A DNA stretch of 55,260 bases from Rickettsiales bacterium (lineage in GTDB: Bacteria; Bacteroidota; Bacteroidia; Cytophagales; Cyclobacteriaceae), in the NCBI GenBank assembly GCA_002729235.1, contig PBTY01000042.1, positions 12,120-67,379 of the forward strand, read 5' to 3'. The notes under the pieces are model-generated. The model had not been told where the DNA came from. It made no database searches and saw only the letters and a program-made list of their open reading frames with translations. This document shows, piece after piece, positions 44,282-52,439 of this stretch; the stretch's first letter is position 1, and every line of letters starts with the position of its first letter. Position numbers and translations under genes: made by a program.

Positions 44282-45313
44282 TCAGAAATGTTTCCATCCT
44301 TGAGCCTGTAAAGCAACAGTATTTCCCCCTCGGGTTACCATTACTCTACCCTTATCTGCACTGTGCATGTACCCTATGGTGTGGATATCTGAATGATTTT
44401 TTATCTTCTCAAAATCTTCCTGCTTCAAGGTGAAAAGCAGCTCATAATCTTCTCCTCCATTTAACGCACAAGTATTCGGATCAATGGAGAACTCCGCTGC
44501 AGTTTCATAAGTCTCCTTATCAATAGGAAGCTTATCCTCATAAACTGCAGCTCCAAGACCAGAATGCTTGCACAAATGAAATATCTCTGAAGCTAAGCCA
44601 TCAGATACATCCATCATGGACGTTGGGACGATACCAAGATCAGCAAATTCATGAATGATGTTCATTCGAGCTACAGGCTTCAATTGACGTCCTACCACAT
44701 AAGGGTAATTATCTAGTTTTGGTTGCATATTTGGATTTCCCAGAAACTCTTGCTTCTCTCGTTCAAGAATTTGTAACCCAATATAAGCTCCTCCCAGATC
44801 TCCAGTTACACAGAGGATGTCATTTTCATTTGCCCCGGATCTATAGGTAATCTTGTCTTTTGCTACCGTACCTAATGCTGTCACTGAAATGACTATACCA
44901 CTTCTAGAAGCAGTGGTGTCACCACCTACAAAATCAACACGATAATCTTCACAAGCTTGTTTGATTCCTTCATACAAAACCTCCAATGCTTCTACAGAAA
45001 ATCGGTTACTCAAGGCTAGACTTACTGTAACTTGCTGTGGTGTAGCATTCATTGCAGCAATATCAGACACATTCACGGCTATCGCCTTGTATCCTAAATG
45101 CTTCAATGGAATATAGCTTAGATCAAAGTGAATACCCTCCACCAACATATCGGTAGTAGTTACCAGATATTCGTCTCCCAGGTCCATCACAGCCGCATCG
45201 TCACCTACTCCTTTTACCGTCTTTTCGTTGTAAAACTTGATCTCCTTTGTCAAATGGTCTATCAAACCAAATTCCCCTAACTCTCCTACTTCTGTTCTCT
45301 TTTCGTCACTCAT
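44282..45313 (-). CDS. thiL: Thiamine-monophosphate kinase ThiL
   Basis: A 343-residue PurM-like kinase forming thiamine diphosphate from the monophosphate. Starts GEFGLIDHLT; contains GVGDDAAVMD, DMLVEGIHFD, AVNVSDIAAMNA, VGGDTTASR, MMDVSDGLASEI and ALNGGEDYELLFTL, all ThiL signatures for ATP and magnesium. Full length. 3 nt after the epimerase gene, so co-transcribed. Confidence 0.96.
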   Translation of the reverse strand: MSDEKRTEVGELGEFGLIDHLTKEIKFYNEKTVKGVGDDAAVMDLGDEYLVTTTDMLVEGIHFDLSYIPLKHLGYKAIAVNVSDIAAMNATPQQVTVSLALSNRFSVEALEVLYEGIKQACEDYRVDFVGGDTTASRSGIVISVTALGTVAKDKITYRSGANENDILCVTGDLGGAYIGLQILEREKQEFLGNPNMQPKLDNYPYVVGRQLKPVARMNIIHEFADLGIVPTSMMDVSDGLASEIFHLCKHSGLGAAVYEDKLPIDKETYETAAEFSIDPNTCALNGGEDYELLFTLKQEDFEKIKNHSDIHTIGYMHSADKGRVMVTRGGNTVALQAQGWKHF

Positions 45314-45316
45314 TTT

Positions 45317-45721
45317 TTATGATTTGAATTCCTGACACAATTCTACCAAAACACCATTAGTCGTTTTGGGGTGAAGGAAGCACACCAACTTATTGTCTGC
45401 ACCTTTTTTAGGAGTTTCATTCAGCAGTTGAAAACCTTCACCTGCCAAACGTTTCATCTCCGCTTCAATATCATCCACCTCAAAAGCAATATGATGAATG
45501 CCCTCTCCACGTTTATCAACATATTTTGCAATAGCGCTATCCGGGGAACTCGCCTCCAGAAGCTCTATTTTGTTGGGACCAACCTTAAAAAATGAGGTAG
45601 TCACATGTTCGCTTTCTACGCCTTCTTCCTTGTATTGCTGCTCGCCAAACAACCTGGTAAATAATTCATTGGCTTTGTCCAATTCTTTTACAGCTATGCC
45701 GATGTGCTCAATTCTGACCAT
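45317..45721 (-). CDS. mce: Methylmalonyl-CoA epimerase
   Basis: A 134-residue vicinal-oxygen-chelate protein: IEHIGIAVKELDKA, FKVGPNKIELLEASSPDS, GIHHIAFEVDDIEAEM, FLHPKTTNGVLVELCQ. The His and Glu positions bind the divalent metal for racemising methylmalonyl-CoA in propionate/succinate interconversion. Length fits the family (about 135). Pairs with thiL in a two-gene operon and is divergent from 45822. Confidence 0.92.
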   Translation of the reverse strand: MVRIEHIGIAVKELDKANELFTRLFGEQQYKEEGVESEHVTTSFFKVGPNKIELLEASSPDSAIAKYVDKRGEGIHHIAFEVDDIEAEMKRLAGEGFQLLNETPKKGADNKLVCFLHPKTTNGVLVELCQEFKS

Positions 45722-45821
45722 GATCTATCGATTATGTATTAATTTCGCAAAAATGAGGAAACTTTTACAGGATTTGAAAGGTTTCCAGAGTTGTTGTATT
45801 TTTAAGTAAACTCAACATTTT

Positions 45822-46229
45822 ATGGAGTATAGGACAGATGTCCATGTGGAGGCCGCCAGGATTCAGAATGAAATAATCAATTTCCTGGGATTGAAAAGCA
45901 GTGAATTGGTGTTTGAATTTACAAGCACTGAAGGTAAAGTGAAATTGGACCTGATTACTGTCAATCCAAGGCACAACCAATCATTCTTGTTTAAATCCAT
46001 CACTGGATTCGATAAGACTGATGTGCTCAATAAAATGTTGGACTATGTGAAGACACACAAGGAGAAAGAAAGCTCTTACACGATCCAATGGACTACCAAA
46101 GGAATGGGTGAGCTTCAGACCTCTTATTTTAGAGCCAAGAACATCTATGATGCATTGGACAAACTCTATTATGGAAGAGACATGAATAACCTGACTGTGT
46201 TTAGCGTAGTATTAAACCCAATTGCATAA
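45822..46229 (+). CDS. Conserved hypothetical protein
   Basis: A 135-residue soluble protein with mixed alpha/beta pattern, rich in charged residues, no signal peptide and no motif I can name (MEYRTDVHVEAARIQ start). It is immediately followed by the IscA-like gene whose ATG comes 4 nt after its stop, so it may act with iron-sulfur assembly or simply share the transcript. Confidence 0.65.
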   Translation: MEYRTDVHVEAARIQNEIINFLGLKSSELVFEFTSTEGKVKLDLITVNPRHNQSFLFKSITGFDKTDVLNKMLDYVKTHKEKESSYTIQWTTKGMGELQTSYFRAKNIYDALDKLYYGRDMNNLTVFSVVLNPIA

Positions 46230-46233
46230 AACC

Positions 46234-46560
46234 ATGATCAACGTAACAGATAAAGCCAAAGAGCGCATAGCTGAATTAAGAAATGAAGAAGGACATTCTC
46301 CTAGTCACAACATTCGAGTGGCTGTAAAAGGAGGTGGATGTTCTGGACTGATGTATGACTTGTTGTTTGATGACAAGCTTACAGATACTGACGAAGTATT
46401 TGAAGACAAAGGGGTGAAAGTAATCGTGGATAAGAAAAGTATCCTATACTTATTAGGTACTACGCTTGACTTTTCTGATGGATTGAATGGAAAAGGATTT
46501 CAATTCATTAACCCAAATGCTACAAGAACTTGCGGATGTGGAGAGAGCTTCTCCATCTAA
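46234..46560 (+). CDS. HesB/IscA-family iron-sulfur cluster carrier
   Basis: A 108-residue A-type carrier from the ATG at 46234. The three ligand cysteines are present: Cys in KGGGCSGLMYDL and the pair CGCGE near the C-terminus (TRTCGCGESFSI). Carries [2Fe-2S] or [4Fe-4S] clusters from a scaffold to apo-proteins. IscA, SufA and ErpA cannot be told apart here. Terminator follows. Confidence 0.94.
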   Translation: MINVTDKAKERIAELRNEEGHSPSHNIRVAVKGGGCSGLMYDLLFDDKLTDTDEVFEDKGVKVIVDKKSILYLLGTTLDFSDGLNGKGFQFINPNATRTCGCGESFSI

Positions 46561-46583
46561 GGAAAAGGCAAATCAGGAAATTG

Positions 46584-46613
46584 AGCCCATCGCAAATGTG
46601 ATGGGCTTTTTTT
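46584..46613 (+). terminator. Intrinsic terminator after the IscA-like gene
   Basis: 8-bp stem AGCCCATC (46584-46591) / GATGGGCT (46600-46607), then a run of T to 46613. Confidence 0.9.
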
Positions 46614-46665
46614 ATTTTACGCACATTCTTTTGTAGATTCAGTGCAAACAAACCTGGTTAACCAA

Positions 46666-46878
46666 ATGAAAATTCAAACTTACTTCGTTGCCATGGCAAC
46701 TATCATGATCATGTCATGTGGAGGAGGCGCCTCCTCTGAGAAAACTGCTGAATCCGAAATAGATGAAGCTGCGGTAGTTGACTCCATAAGTGTTGCTGTT
46801 GATGAAATGAAAACGGATCTCAGCAAAGAGACTGAGGCCACTGTTGAAGAAATTGACTCACTTTTAAGCGACATTTAA
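46666..46878 (+). CDS. Small acidic lipoprotein
   Basis: A 70-residue protein from the ATG at 46666 (MKIQTYFVAMATIMIM) with lipobox MSC at Cys 18. The frame runs back to a GTG at 46642, which would lengthen the signal unusually. The mature part is acidic (SEIDEAAVVDSI, TEATVEEIDSLLSDI). It resembles the lipoprotein at 47617-47826, with a coiled-coil gene between. Function unknown. Confidence 0.65.
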   Translation: MKIQTYFVAMATIMIMSCGGGASSEKTAESEIDEAAVVDSISVAVDEMKTDLSKETEATVEEIDSLLSDI

Positions 46879-46880
46879 TC

Positions 46881-47476
46881 ATGAGAAAACTATCACTATT
46901 AACATTATTCGCGGCTATTATGCTGATGATTTCTCCAATTCCTGGAACTTCCCAGGGACAGGGTAAAGGCAAAGAGAAAAGCGAGCAGGCCAAAGAGAAA
47001 AAAGGTAATAAACCTGAAAAAGAAAAGTCTGAAAAAGAGGATGAAGAAAGTGAAGAGGATGAGGTTAAAGACAAGATGAAGGAGAAAGGAGCCAAAACCG
47101 ACTCCATGAAAAAAGAGAAGAAAGAAAAGGAGATTAAAGCCATGCCCGACTCTGCAGAGGGTAATGCATACGGGAGAAGCAAGGGTGAACTCTCCGGAAA
47201 GGAATTCGGAAAATTAAGATCAGAAGAAGCGAAAGAAAAGCTGCGGCTAAACGTGCAGAATTGGAGTCTGAAATTGAAAAAAGCGAAGCTGCTGTTAAAT
47301 CATCAGAGGAGAAAATTGCTCAGGCTGAAGTGAAATTAGAAGAGGCAAAATCGAAAGGAGATATTGCTGCAGAAGAAATTAAAAAGAAGGAAGAAGCCAT
47401 TGCGAAAGCCAAGCAGAAAATAGAGGAGTTAAAGGAAAAAATCAAGACTCAAAAGACCGCTATTGGCAAGGAATAA
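46881..47476 (+). pseudogene. Exported Lys/Glu-rich coiled-coil protein, frame interrupted
   Basis: Two overlapping frames belong together. The first (46881 on) has a signal peptide (MRKLSLLTLFAAIML...GTSQGQ) and a Lys/Glu-rich region up to LRSEEAKEK at 47240. From 47240 the -1 frame continues as AAAKRAELESEIEKSEAAV and a heptad coiled coil to the stop at 47474-47476. Restoring one A in the run at 47236-47239 would give one 198-residue protein. Staying in frame 0 gives a 150-residue product with an odd basic tail. Sequencing error, real mutation or programmed shift are all possible. Starts 2 nt after the lipoprotein stop. Confidence 0.7.
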
Positions 47477-47616
47477 AGGATTATTCACGATAAAAATAAT
47501 TAGCGAATCACAAGCTTAGAATTATCTAACTAAATATTACATTCGCACAAAATTAGGAATCATCTAATATAAACTTTAAATTGATAAGATATTCCTAACT
47601 ATTTATCTATTTTATC

Positions 47617-47826
47617 ATGAAATCAAAAATTTACCTAGCGGTACTTGCCCTTGCAATGTTTGCTTGTGGTGGTGAAACAAAATCTACTGAAGAAACAACT
47701 GAGGCTGTTGCTGACACAGTAGCCATGGAAATGGACACGGTAGTAGCAGAAGTTGACACGCTTTTGACTGCAGCTGTTGACAGCCTTGATGCGGAGATAG
47801 ACAGTGTAACATCTGAAGCTCCTTGA
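47617..47826 (+). CDS. Small acidic lipoprotein
   Basis: A 69-residue protein with signal MKSKIYLAVLALAMF and lipobox FAC (Cys 17) followed by GGE. Mature part of T, E, D, V and A with heptad-like spacing (TLLTAAVDSLDAEID). Similar in size, lipobox and composition to 46666-46878. Own transcript likely: 140 bp of AT-rich DNA upstream and a strong terminator after. Function unknown. Confidence 0.7.
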   Translation: MKSKIYLAVLALAMFACGGETKSTEETTEAVADTVAMEMDTVVAEVDTLLTAAVDSLDAEIDSVTSEAP

Positions 47827-47847
47827 TAGAAAGGTTTTGATCCAACG

Positions 47848-47873
47848 AAAAAGGCTCCGATTGGAGCCTTTTT
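47848..47873. terminator. Bidirectional intrinsic terminator
   Basis: 11-bp perfect stem AAAAAGGCTCC (47848-47858) / GGAGCCTTTTT (47863-47873), loop GATT. It lies between the plus-strand lipoprotein and the minus-strand permease stop at 47888 and can serve both. Confidence 0.93.
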
Positions 47874-47887
47874 CATTTAAATGAATT

Positions 47888-50329
47888 CTATTCTGTCCTT
47901 AACGCTTTTACAGGATTGGAGAGCGCAGCCTTAAGTGCCTGATAACTTATAGTGGCAAGCATAAGGATGATCGTAATCACAGCAGCCAATATGAAACTCA
48001 TAGGTGAAATATCAATACGATAAGAAAAATCCTCTAGCCAGGAAGACGCAGCCCAAATGGTGATCGGAATAGCAAAAAGCATGGAAACTCCAGCAAGAAT
48101 TAAAAATTGACGGGACAGAAGAAATACCAATCCAGCAACAGAAGCACCTAAAACTTTTCGAATTCCAACCTCTTTCATTTTTCCTGTTGCGATAAACATG
48201 ATCAATCCATACGATCCCAAACATGAGATTAAAATGGCAAGGAAAGCAAAGTAGCCCACCGTGCGACCTAGTCGTTCCTGAGCTGCATAGTTTTGATCTA
48301 ATGATTCATCTAAGAAATTGTAATCGAATGTCTCCTCTGGGAAGAATTCATTCCAAACAGAGGCCACTTGATCCAGAGTGGTAGGAATATTTCGATTTTC
48401 TAACTTGATTGAAAAAACCGAGAACTGGCCAACCGAAATATCCATAACCAATGGATTCATGGGCTGGGATAATGAGAGGAAATTAAAGTCTTCTACCACA
48501 CCGATGACTTGTCCTTCTTTTCCTTCTATATTGATTTTCTTTCCTAACGATTCTTCCGGCGACCCAAACTCAAACTCATTCACTGCAAAACGATTGATAA
48601 TAAAAGAAGAAAGATGGTCCGTTCCATACTCTTCTGAGAAAGTTCTACCAGCCACCATTTCAATATCATAAACATCTATGAAATCATAGTCCACAGAGTA
48701 TACTGGAGCTATTAAAGGATTCTCCGCAGTTCTACCTTCTGGAATGACATTTCTGTTAACCATTCCAAATCCAGGAACATTCGACGAAACTGTACTTCCC
48801 AACACTCCTGGCAGCTGTTTCAATTCATTTTCAAAGGCATTCATCTTCTGTCGCTTTTCAGCATCTACTCCTCCAAATACATTATTGAAGTTTTGACTCT
48901 GAACTGGAACATTAATAATATGATCCGTCTGAAATCCAAGAGGTCTATTTCGCATCATGTCCAATTGATCAAATACAATCAGTGTACTTGCTATTAACAC
49001 GACAGATATTGCAAATTGAACAACTATAAGGCCTTTCCTAAAAGATAAACCACCTTGAGAGTTTTTAGAAACCAGACCTTTCAAACTATATATCGGAGAG
49101 ACTTTAGTGACAAAAAATGCAGGATAAAGTCCCGCTAACAAACTCGCCAATATTGCCAATGAAACAAACCCTCCAATAATATATGGATCCATTAACACTT
49201 CTCCAGATAATTCTTTACCTGTCAACTCATTGAGCTGAGGAATAAGCACAGTAGTAAGTCCAAAAGCCAGCAAAGCAGCTATGAATGTAGTAATGAAAGA
49301 TTCACCCAAGAACTGCGCAACCAGATTTGACTTCCAGGCTCCTAGCACCTTTCTCATCCCAATTTCTTTGGCTCTTTGTAATGATCTAGCAGTAGAAAGA
49401 TTAATGTAATTGATACACGCAATGGCCAGTGTAAGCACTCCCACAGCGATAAAAATATAGATAAACATCATACTTCCTGGAGATTCAGACTGTGCTTGCA
49501 CATCGTCATTCAGATGAATATCCAATAGTGGTTGGAGCTTATAAACCTGTTCTCTTTGTTGCTGTTGAGGTATTTTTTCTGCTACAAACTGCACCAGCTT
49601 GGTATTAACAATCTCTGGATTAGCTCCTGGCTCCAGGAGCACATATGTCGGTGAATGTGAAACCATCCAGTTTTGCTTAAAATTCTGGCGAATACCTGCT
49701 GCCAATTCATCTGGCTCCAAATCATACATATTATCATAAGGCACCATCATATCAAAATGAACATGCGAGTTTGAGGGAAAATCCTTCACAACTCCAACAA
49801 CCTTAAAACTATGCTGACCTTCCATCAGAATAGACTGACCAACAGGATTTTGCACACCAAAATATTTCCTGGCAATCTCCTCATTCAAAACAACTGTAAA
49901 GGGCTGATCCAAAACCTGATCAAAATCACCAGCCACTCTTTCGAAAGAAAAAATATTGAAAATACCAGGATCAACAAAATTCACATTAGGCTCCTCAAAA
50001 CGTTCGGTTTGTGCTCCCTCTCCCACCTGTACGCTGACACTTCGCGAGAACATTCGAGCAACTTCCTCTGCTTCAGAAAAGTACTCCTTGATTTCAGGTC
50101 CCATTACTGGAGGAATGCGTGCGATATCAAAATTTGATATCAGGTACTCCATGCGATAAATACGATCCTTTTTTGAGTGGAATTGGTCGAAACTAAACTC
50201 ATCAACCACGAAGAGCAAAATCAGCAGCGAACATGTAAGCCCACCTGTTAGACCCAAAATATTGATGAAGCTAAATGAACGATGACGCATTAAGCTTCGT
50301 ATGGCAGTTTTGAAATAGTTTTTGATCAT
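47888..50329 (-). CDS. ABC transporter permease, FtsX/MacB type
   Basis: An 813-residue permease with duplicated layout: membrane segment about 19-41, MacB-type periplasmic domain about 45-245, FtsX-type three-helix domain about 285-410, a linker, a further membrane segment about 428-448, second periplasmic domain about 450-660 and the final three-helix FtsX domain about 680-805 (GKMKEVGIRKVLGAS). The N-terminal MIKNYFKTAIRSLMRHRSFSF is diagnostic of the large Bacteroidota family. No ATPase gene adjoins, so the partner must be elsewhere. Substrate unknown (peptide or antimicrobial efflux, or lipoprotein handling). Confidence 0.9.
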   Translation of the reverse strand: MIKNYFKTAIRSLMRHRSFSFINILGLTGGLTCSLLILLFVVDEFSFDQFHSKKDRIYRMEYLISNFDIARIPPVMGPEIKEYFSEAEEVARMFSRSVSVQVGEGAQTERFEEPNVNFVDPGIFNIFSFERVAGDFDQVLDQPFTVVLNEEIARKYFGVQNPVGQSILMEGQHSFKVVGVVKDFPSNSHVHFDMMVPYDNMYDLEPDELAAGIRQNFKQNWMVSHSPTYVLLEPGANPEIVNTKLVQFVAEKIPQQQQREQVYKLQPLLDIHLNDDVQAQSESPGSMMFIYIFIAVGVLTLAIACINYINLSTARSLQRAKEIGMRKVLGAWKSNLVAQFLGESFITTFIAALLAFGLTTVLIPQLNELTGKELSGEVLMDPYIIGGFVSLAILASLLAGLYPAFFVTKVSPIYSLKGLVSKNSQGGLSFRKGLIVVQFAISVVLIASTLIVFDQLDMMRNRPLGFQTDHIINVPVQSQNFNNVFGGVDAEKRQKMNAFENELKQLPGVLGSTVSSNVPGFGMVNRNVIPEGRTAENPLIAPVYSVDYDFIDVYDIEMVAGRTFSEEYGTDHLSSFIINRFAVNEFEFGSPEESLGKKINIEGKEGQVIGVVEDFNFLSLSQPMNPLVMDISVGQFSVFSIKLENRNIPTTLDQVASVWNEFFPEETFDYNFLDESLDQNYAAQERLGRTVGYFAFLAILISCLGSYGLIMFIATGKMKEVGIRKVLGASVAGLVFLLSRQFLILAGVSMLFAIPITIWAASSWLEDFSYRIDISPMSFILAAVITIILMLATISYQALKAALSNPVKALRTE

Positions 50330-50408
50330 AGTTCTATTTACGAACTATCAATCAATTGGATATCAACAAATTTGATAAACGGTTTTCAGCCTGCTAAACT
50401 CCTTTAAA

Positions 50409-51068
50409 TCAAACATGCAATCCACATTCCGTTTTTTCCTGGCCTTGCCATCTTCCCTCACGGCCCTTTCCTTTCTTGGTGCAGTGCACACATCCTATAG
50501 AACCATAACCCTCATATTGCAAAGGATGAGTAGGCAGTTCATAAATGGTACGATATAGGTTTAAATCTTCCGGTCCCATATCAATGATTGGATGAAACTT
50601 CAATAAGCCTTTAGACTTTTCGAATATTTGCTTGTCAGCTCTATTCGCATTTTGAAAACGAAGCAATCCTGAGATCCAAACGTCTTTACCTTTTTTCAGC
50701 TCGGCCATTGGCTCTACCTTATTGATGAAGCAGCAAAAATCTGTATCATTATTCCAGACCTGATATTTGGCAGTAAAATCATGAGAACTCTTTCGTGGCT
50801 GCACATCCACAATGTTCAGATCAAACTGATCCATCAAGTACTCTTTGTAAGCATGCGTTTCTTTGAATAGATATCCTGTATCGATCAGATGAATAGGATG
50901 TCTTGGCGCTACTTTATTGATCAAGTGCAGTAGCACGATAGAACTACCTCCCATCGAAGTAGTCACTAATATTTTATCTGGATCAAACTCATCAAACAAC
51001 GCCTTGAGTCTGTCCAGATAAGTCAGATTTTCGTATTTATTATTTAAATCAATCAGGTTTTGATTCAT
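50409..51068 (-). CDS. cysH: Phosphoadenylyl/adenylyl-sulfate reductase CysH (APS-type)
   Basis: A 219-residue PAPS/APS reductase family enzyme, reducing activated sulfate to sulfite with thioredoxin. Nucleotide-binding loop TTSMGGSSIVLL; Cys pair in TDFCCFINKVEPM and CxxC in GSIGCVHCTKKGKGREGRW form the four-Cys [4Fe-4S] site of APS reductases; C-terminal ECGLHV carries the catalytic Cys. So APS is the likelier substrate. The ATG at 51068 is chosen; the frame extends to 51128 inside the upstream gene. It overlaps that gene by 20 nt. Last gene of the sulfite operon. Confidence 0.92.
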   Translation of the reverse strand: MNQNLIDLNNKYENLTYLDRLKALFDEFDPDKILVTTSMGGSSIVLLHLINKVAPRHPIHLIDTGYLFKETHAYKEYLMDQFDLNIVDVQPRKSSHDFTAKYQVWNNDTDFCCFINKVEPMAELKKGKDVWISGLLRFQNANRADKQIFEKSKGLLKFHPIIDMGPEDLNLYRTIYELPTHPLQYEGYGSIGCVHCTKKGKGREGRWQGQEKTECGLHV

Positions 51069-51663
51069 TTTCATTGCCCTTTTCCACGAGTACTGAAGTG
51101 ATTTCATTGAGTTTTTGAACCTTGTCATTGAAATCGCCCTTCAGTCTATCTCTGATTGTTTTTAATTGATCTAATAAGTCTTGTGTATTGTCTGGCAGAA
51201 TCTCCTCAAGCATTTGTCTGAATCTTTTGGCAAAAGTTGGGGACTTACCATTGGTACTAATACCAATTTTCAAATCTCCTTTTTTCACGGTAGATCCCAG
51301 ATAAAAGTCGCAAAGGTCAGGGGTGTCAGCTACATTCGTTAGCAATCTCAACTTCTCAGCCTTTTTCTTCATGCGCACATGAAGCCCGTAATTATCAGTA
51401 GCGAGTATCAAAATATCAGCTGATTTGAGATCACGTCCCCTGACCTTGCGATTAATGAGCTTAATGCTATCAGACTCTTTTGCAAGAGTTTTTAGTTCAC
51501 CTTTAATTATTGGTGCCACGATGGTAATGTTAGCATCCGGATCGTTTTTCAATAGCGCTTCTACCTTTTCCAATCCTACATTTCCCCCACCCACTACCAA
51601 AGTCTGTACTTTGTGTAGTTTGATAAAAACAGGAAATAAAACATTACCTTCTGACTTATTCAT
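51049..51663 (-). CDS. Precorrin-2 dehydrogenase / sirohydrochlorin ferrochelatase-like (CysG N-terminal type)
   Basis: A 204-residue protein corresponding to the N-terminal part of CysG. NAD-binding VVGGGNVGLEKVEALL, DILILATDNYGLH, then TNVADTPDLCDFYLGSTVKKGDLKIGISTNGKSP, typical of Met8/CysG-B. Oxidises precorrin-2 to sirohydrochlorin and may insert iron, giving siroheme for the sulfite reductase of the same operon. 3 nt after cobA and overlapping cysH. Confidence 0.93.
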   Translation of the reverse strand: MNKSEGNVLFPVFIKLHKVQTLVVGGGNVGLEKVEALLKNDPDANITIVAPIIKGELKTLAKESDSIKLINRKVRGRDLKSADILILATDNYGLHVRMKKKAEKLRLLTNVADTPDLCDFYLGSTVKKGDLKIGISTNGKSPTFAKRFRQMLEEILPDNTQDLLDQLKTIRDRLKGDFNDKVQKLNEITSVLVEKGNENESKPD

Positions 51664-51666
51664 ATG

Positions 51667-52434
51667 TTATGCAACTTCGGTTTTAGCAGCTTCCCACCAT
51701 TGATTGACTTGCTGTTCATTGGTTGCCAAAGCAGCTCCCTCTCCAAATATCAGAAGAGCTGGTGCCTCTGGCTTCTTCTCTTTAGCAATAGCCACAATAT
51801 CCGAAACTTTCCCTTTGATCACATCTCCATCTGCGTGAGACCCCTTACTTATAATCGCAACAGGCAGGTCGTTTCGTCCATTAGCAGCATACGCCTCAGC
51901 AATTAGGTCTAATTTACCCAATCCCATGAAGTAAAGTGTGGTTGGAGAAAAAGCAGCTGTATTTAACACTTCTTCGCTAAGTGTTCCATCTTTAGTGGTA
52001 GCTGTCACCACGCTAAAACTTTGGTTTACACCCCTACATGTCAACGGAATTCCGAAATAGCCTGGAAGCATCACACTGCTGATACCTAGCACCACATCTA
52101 CTTGCAGTCCGTGTTTTTCAGCATACGCTTTTTCTTCAAACCCTCTTCCAAAAACAAATGAGTCTCCACCTTTCAAACGAACTACATGCCCCATTTCCTT
52201 GGCATACTGCACAATCAAATGATTGATCGTATCCTGCGACACAGAAGATTTTCCTGCACGCTTGCCTACCGGAATATGTAATGCATTTGGCGCATACTGT
52301 AATACTTCAGGATCAACCAACGCATCATAAAGCACAACATCTGCAGTTTGAAGAGCTTTTACCCCCTTGATCGTCATTAGTTCAGGATCCCCAGGACCTG
52401 CACCTACCAATGTTACTCTTGAGATCTTAGACAT
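51667..52434 (-). CDS. cobA: Uroporphyrinogen-III C-methyltransferase (SUMT)
   Basis: A 255-residue SAM-dependent methylase. VTLVGAGPGDPELMTIKGV is the family N-terminal motif, with DVVLYDALVDPEVL, VVRLKGGDSFVFGRG and GISSVMLPGYFGIPLTCRGV also diagnostic. It converts uroporphyrinogen III to precorrin-2, the first step of siroheme synthesis. It consumes SAM, which matches the SAM riboswitch in the operon leader. 5 nt after the reductase. Confidence 0.95.
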   Translation of the reverse strand: MSKISRVTLVGAGPGDPELMTIKGVKALQTADVVLYDALVDPEVLQYAPNALHIPVGKRAGKSSVSQDTINHLIVQYAKEMGHVVRLKGGDSFVFGRGFEEKAYAEKHGLQVDVVLGISSVMLPGYFGIPLTCRGVNQSFSVVTATTKDGTLSEEVLNTAAFSPTTLYFMGLGKLDLIAEAYAANGRNDLPVAIISKGSHADGDVIKGKVSDIVAIAKEKKPEAPALLIFGEGAALATNEQQVNQWWEAAKTEVA

Positions 52435-52439
52435 GATGA

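Noticed and set aside
47235-47241. GAAAAGC considered as a programmed -1 slippery site
   Set aside because: It does not match the X-XXY-YYZ heptamer well and no stimulatory structure is evident; simple base loss is more likely.
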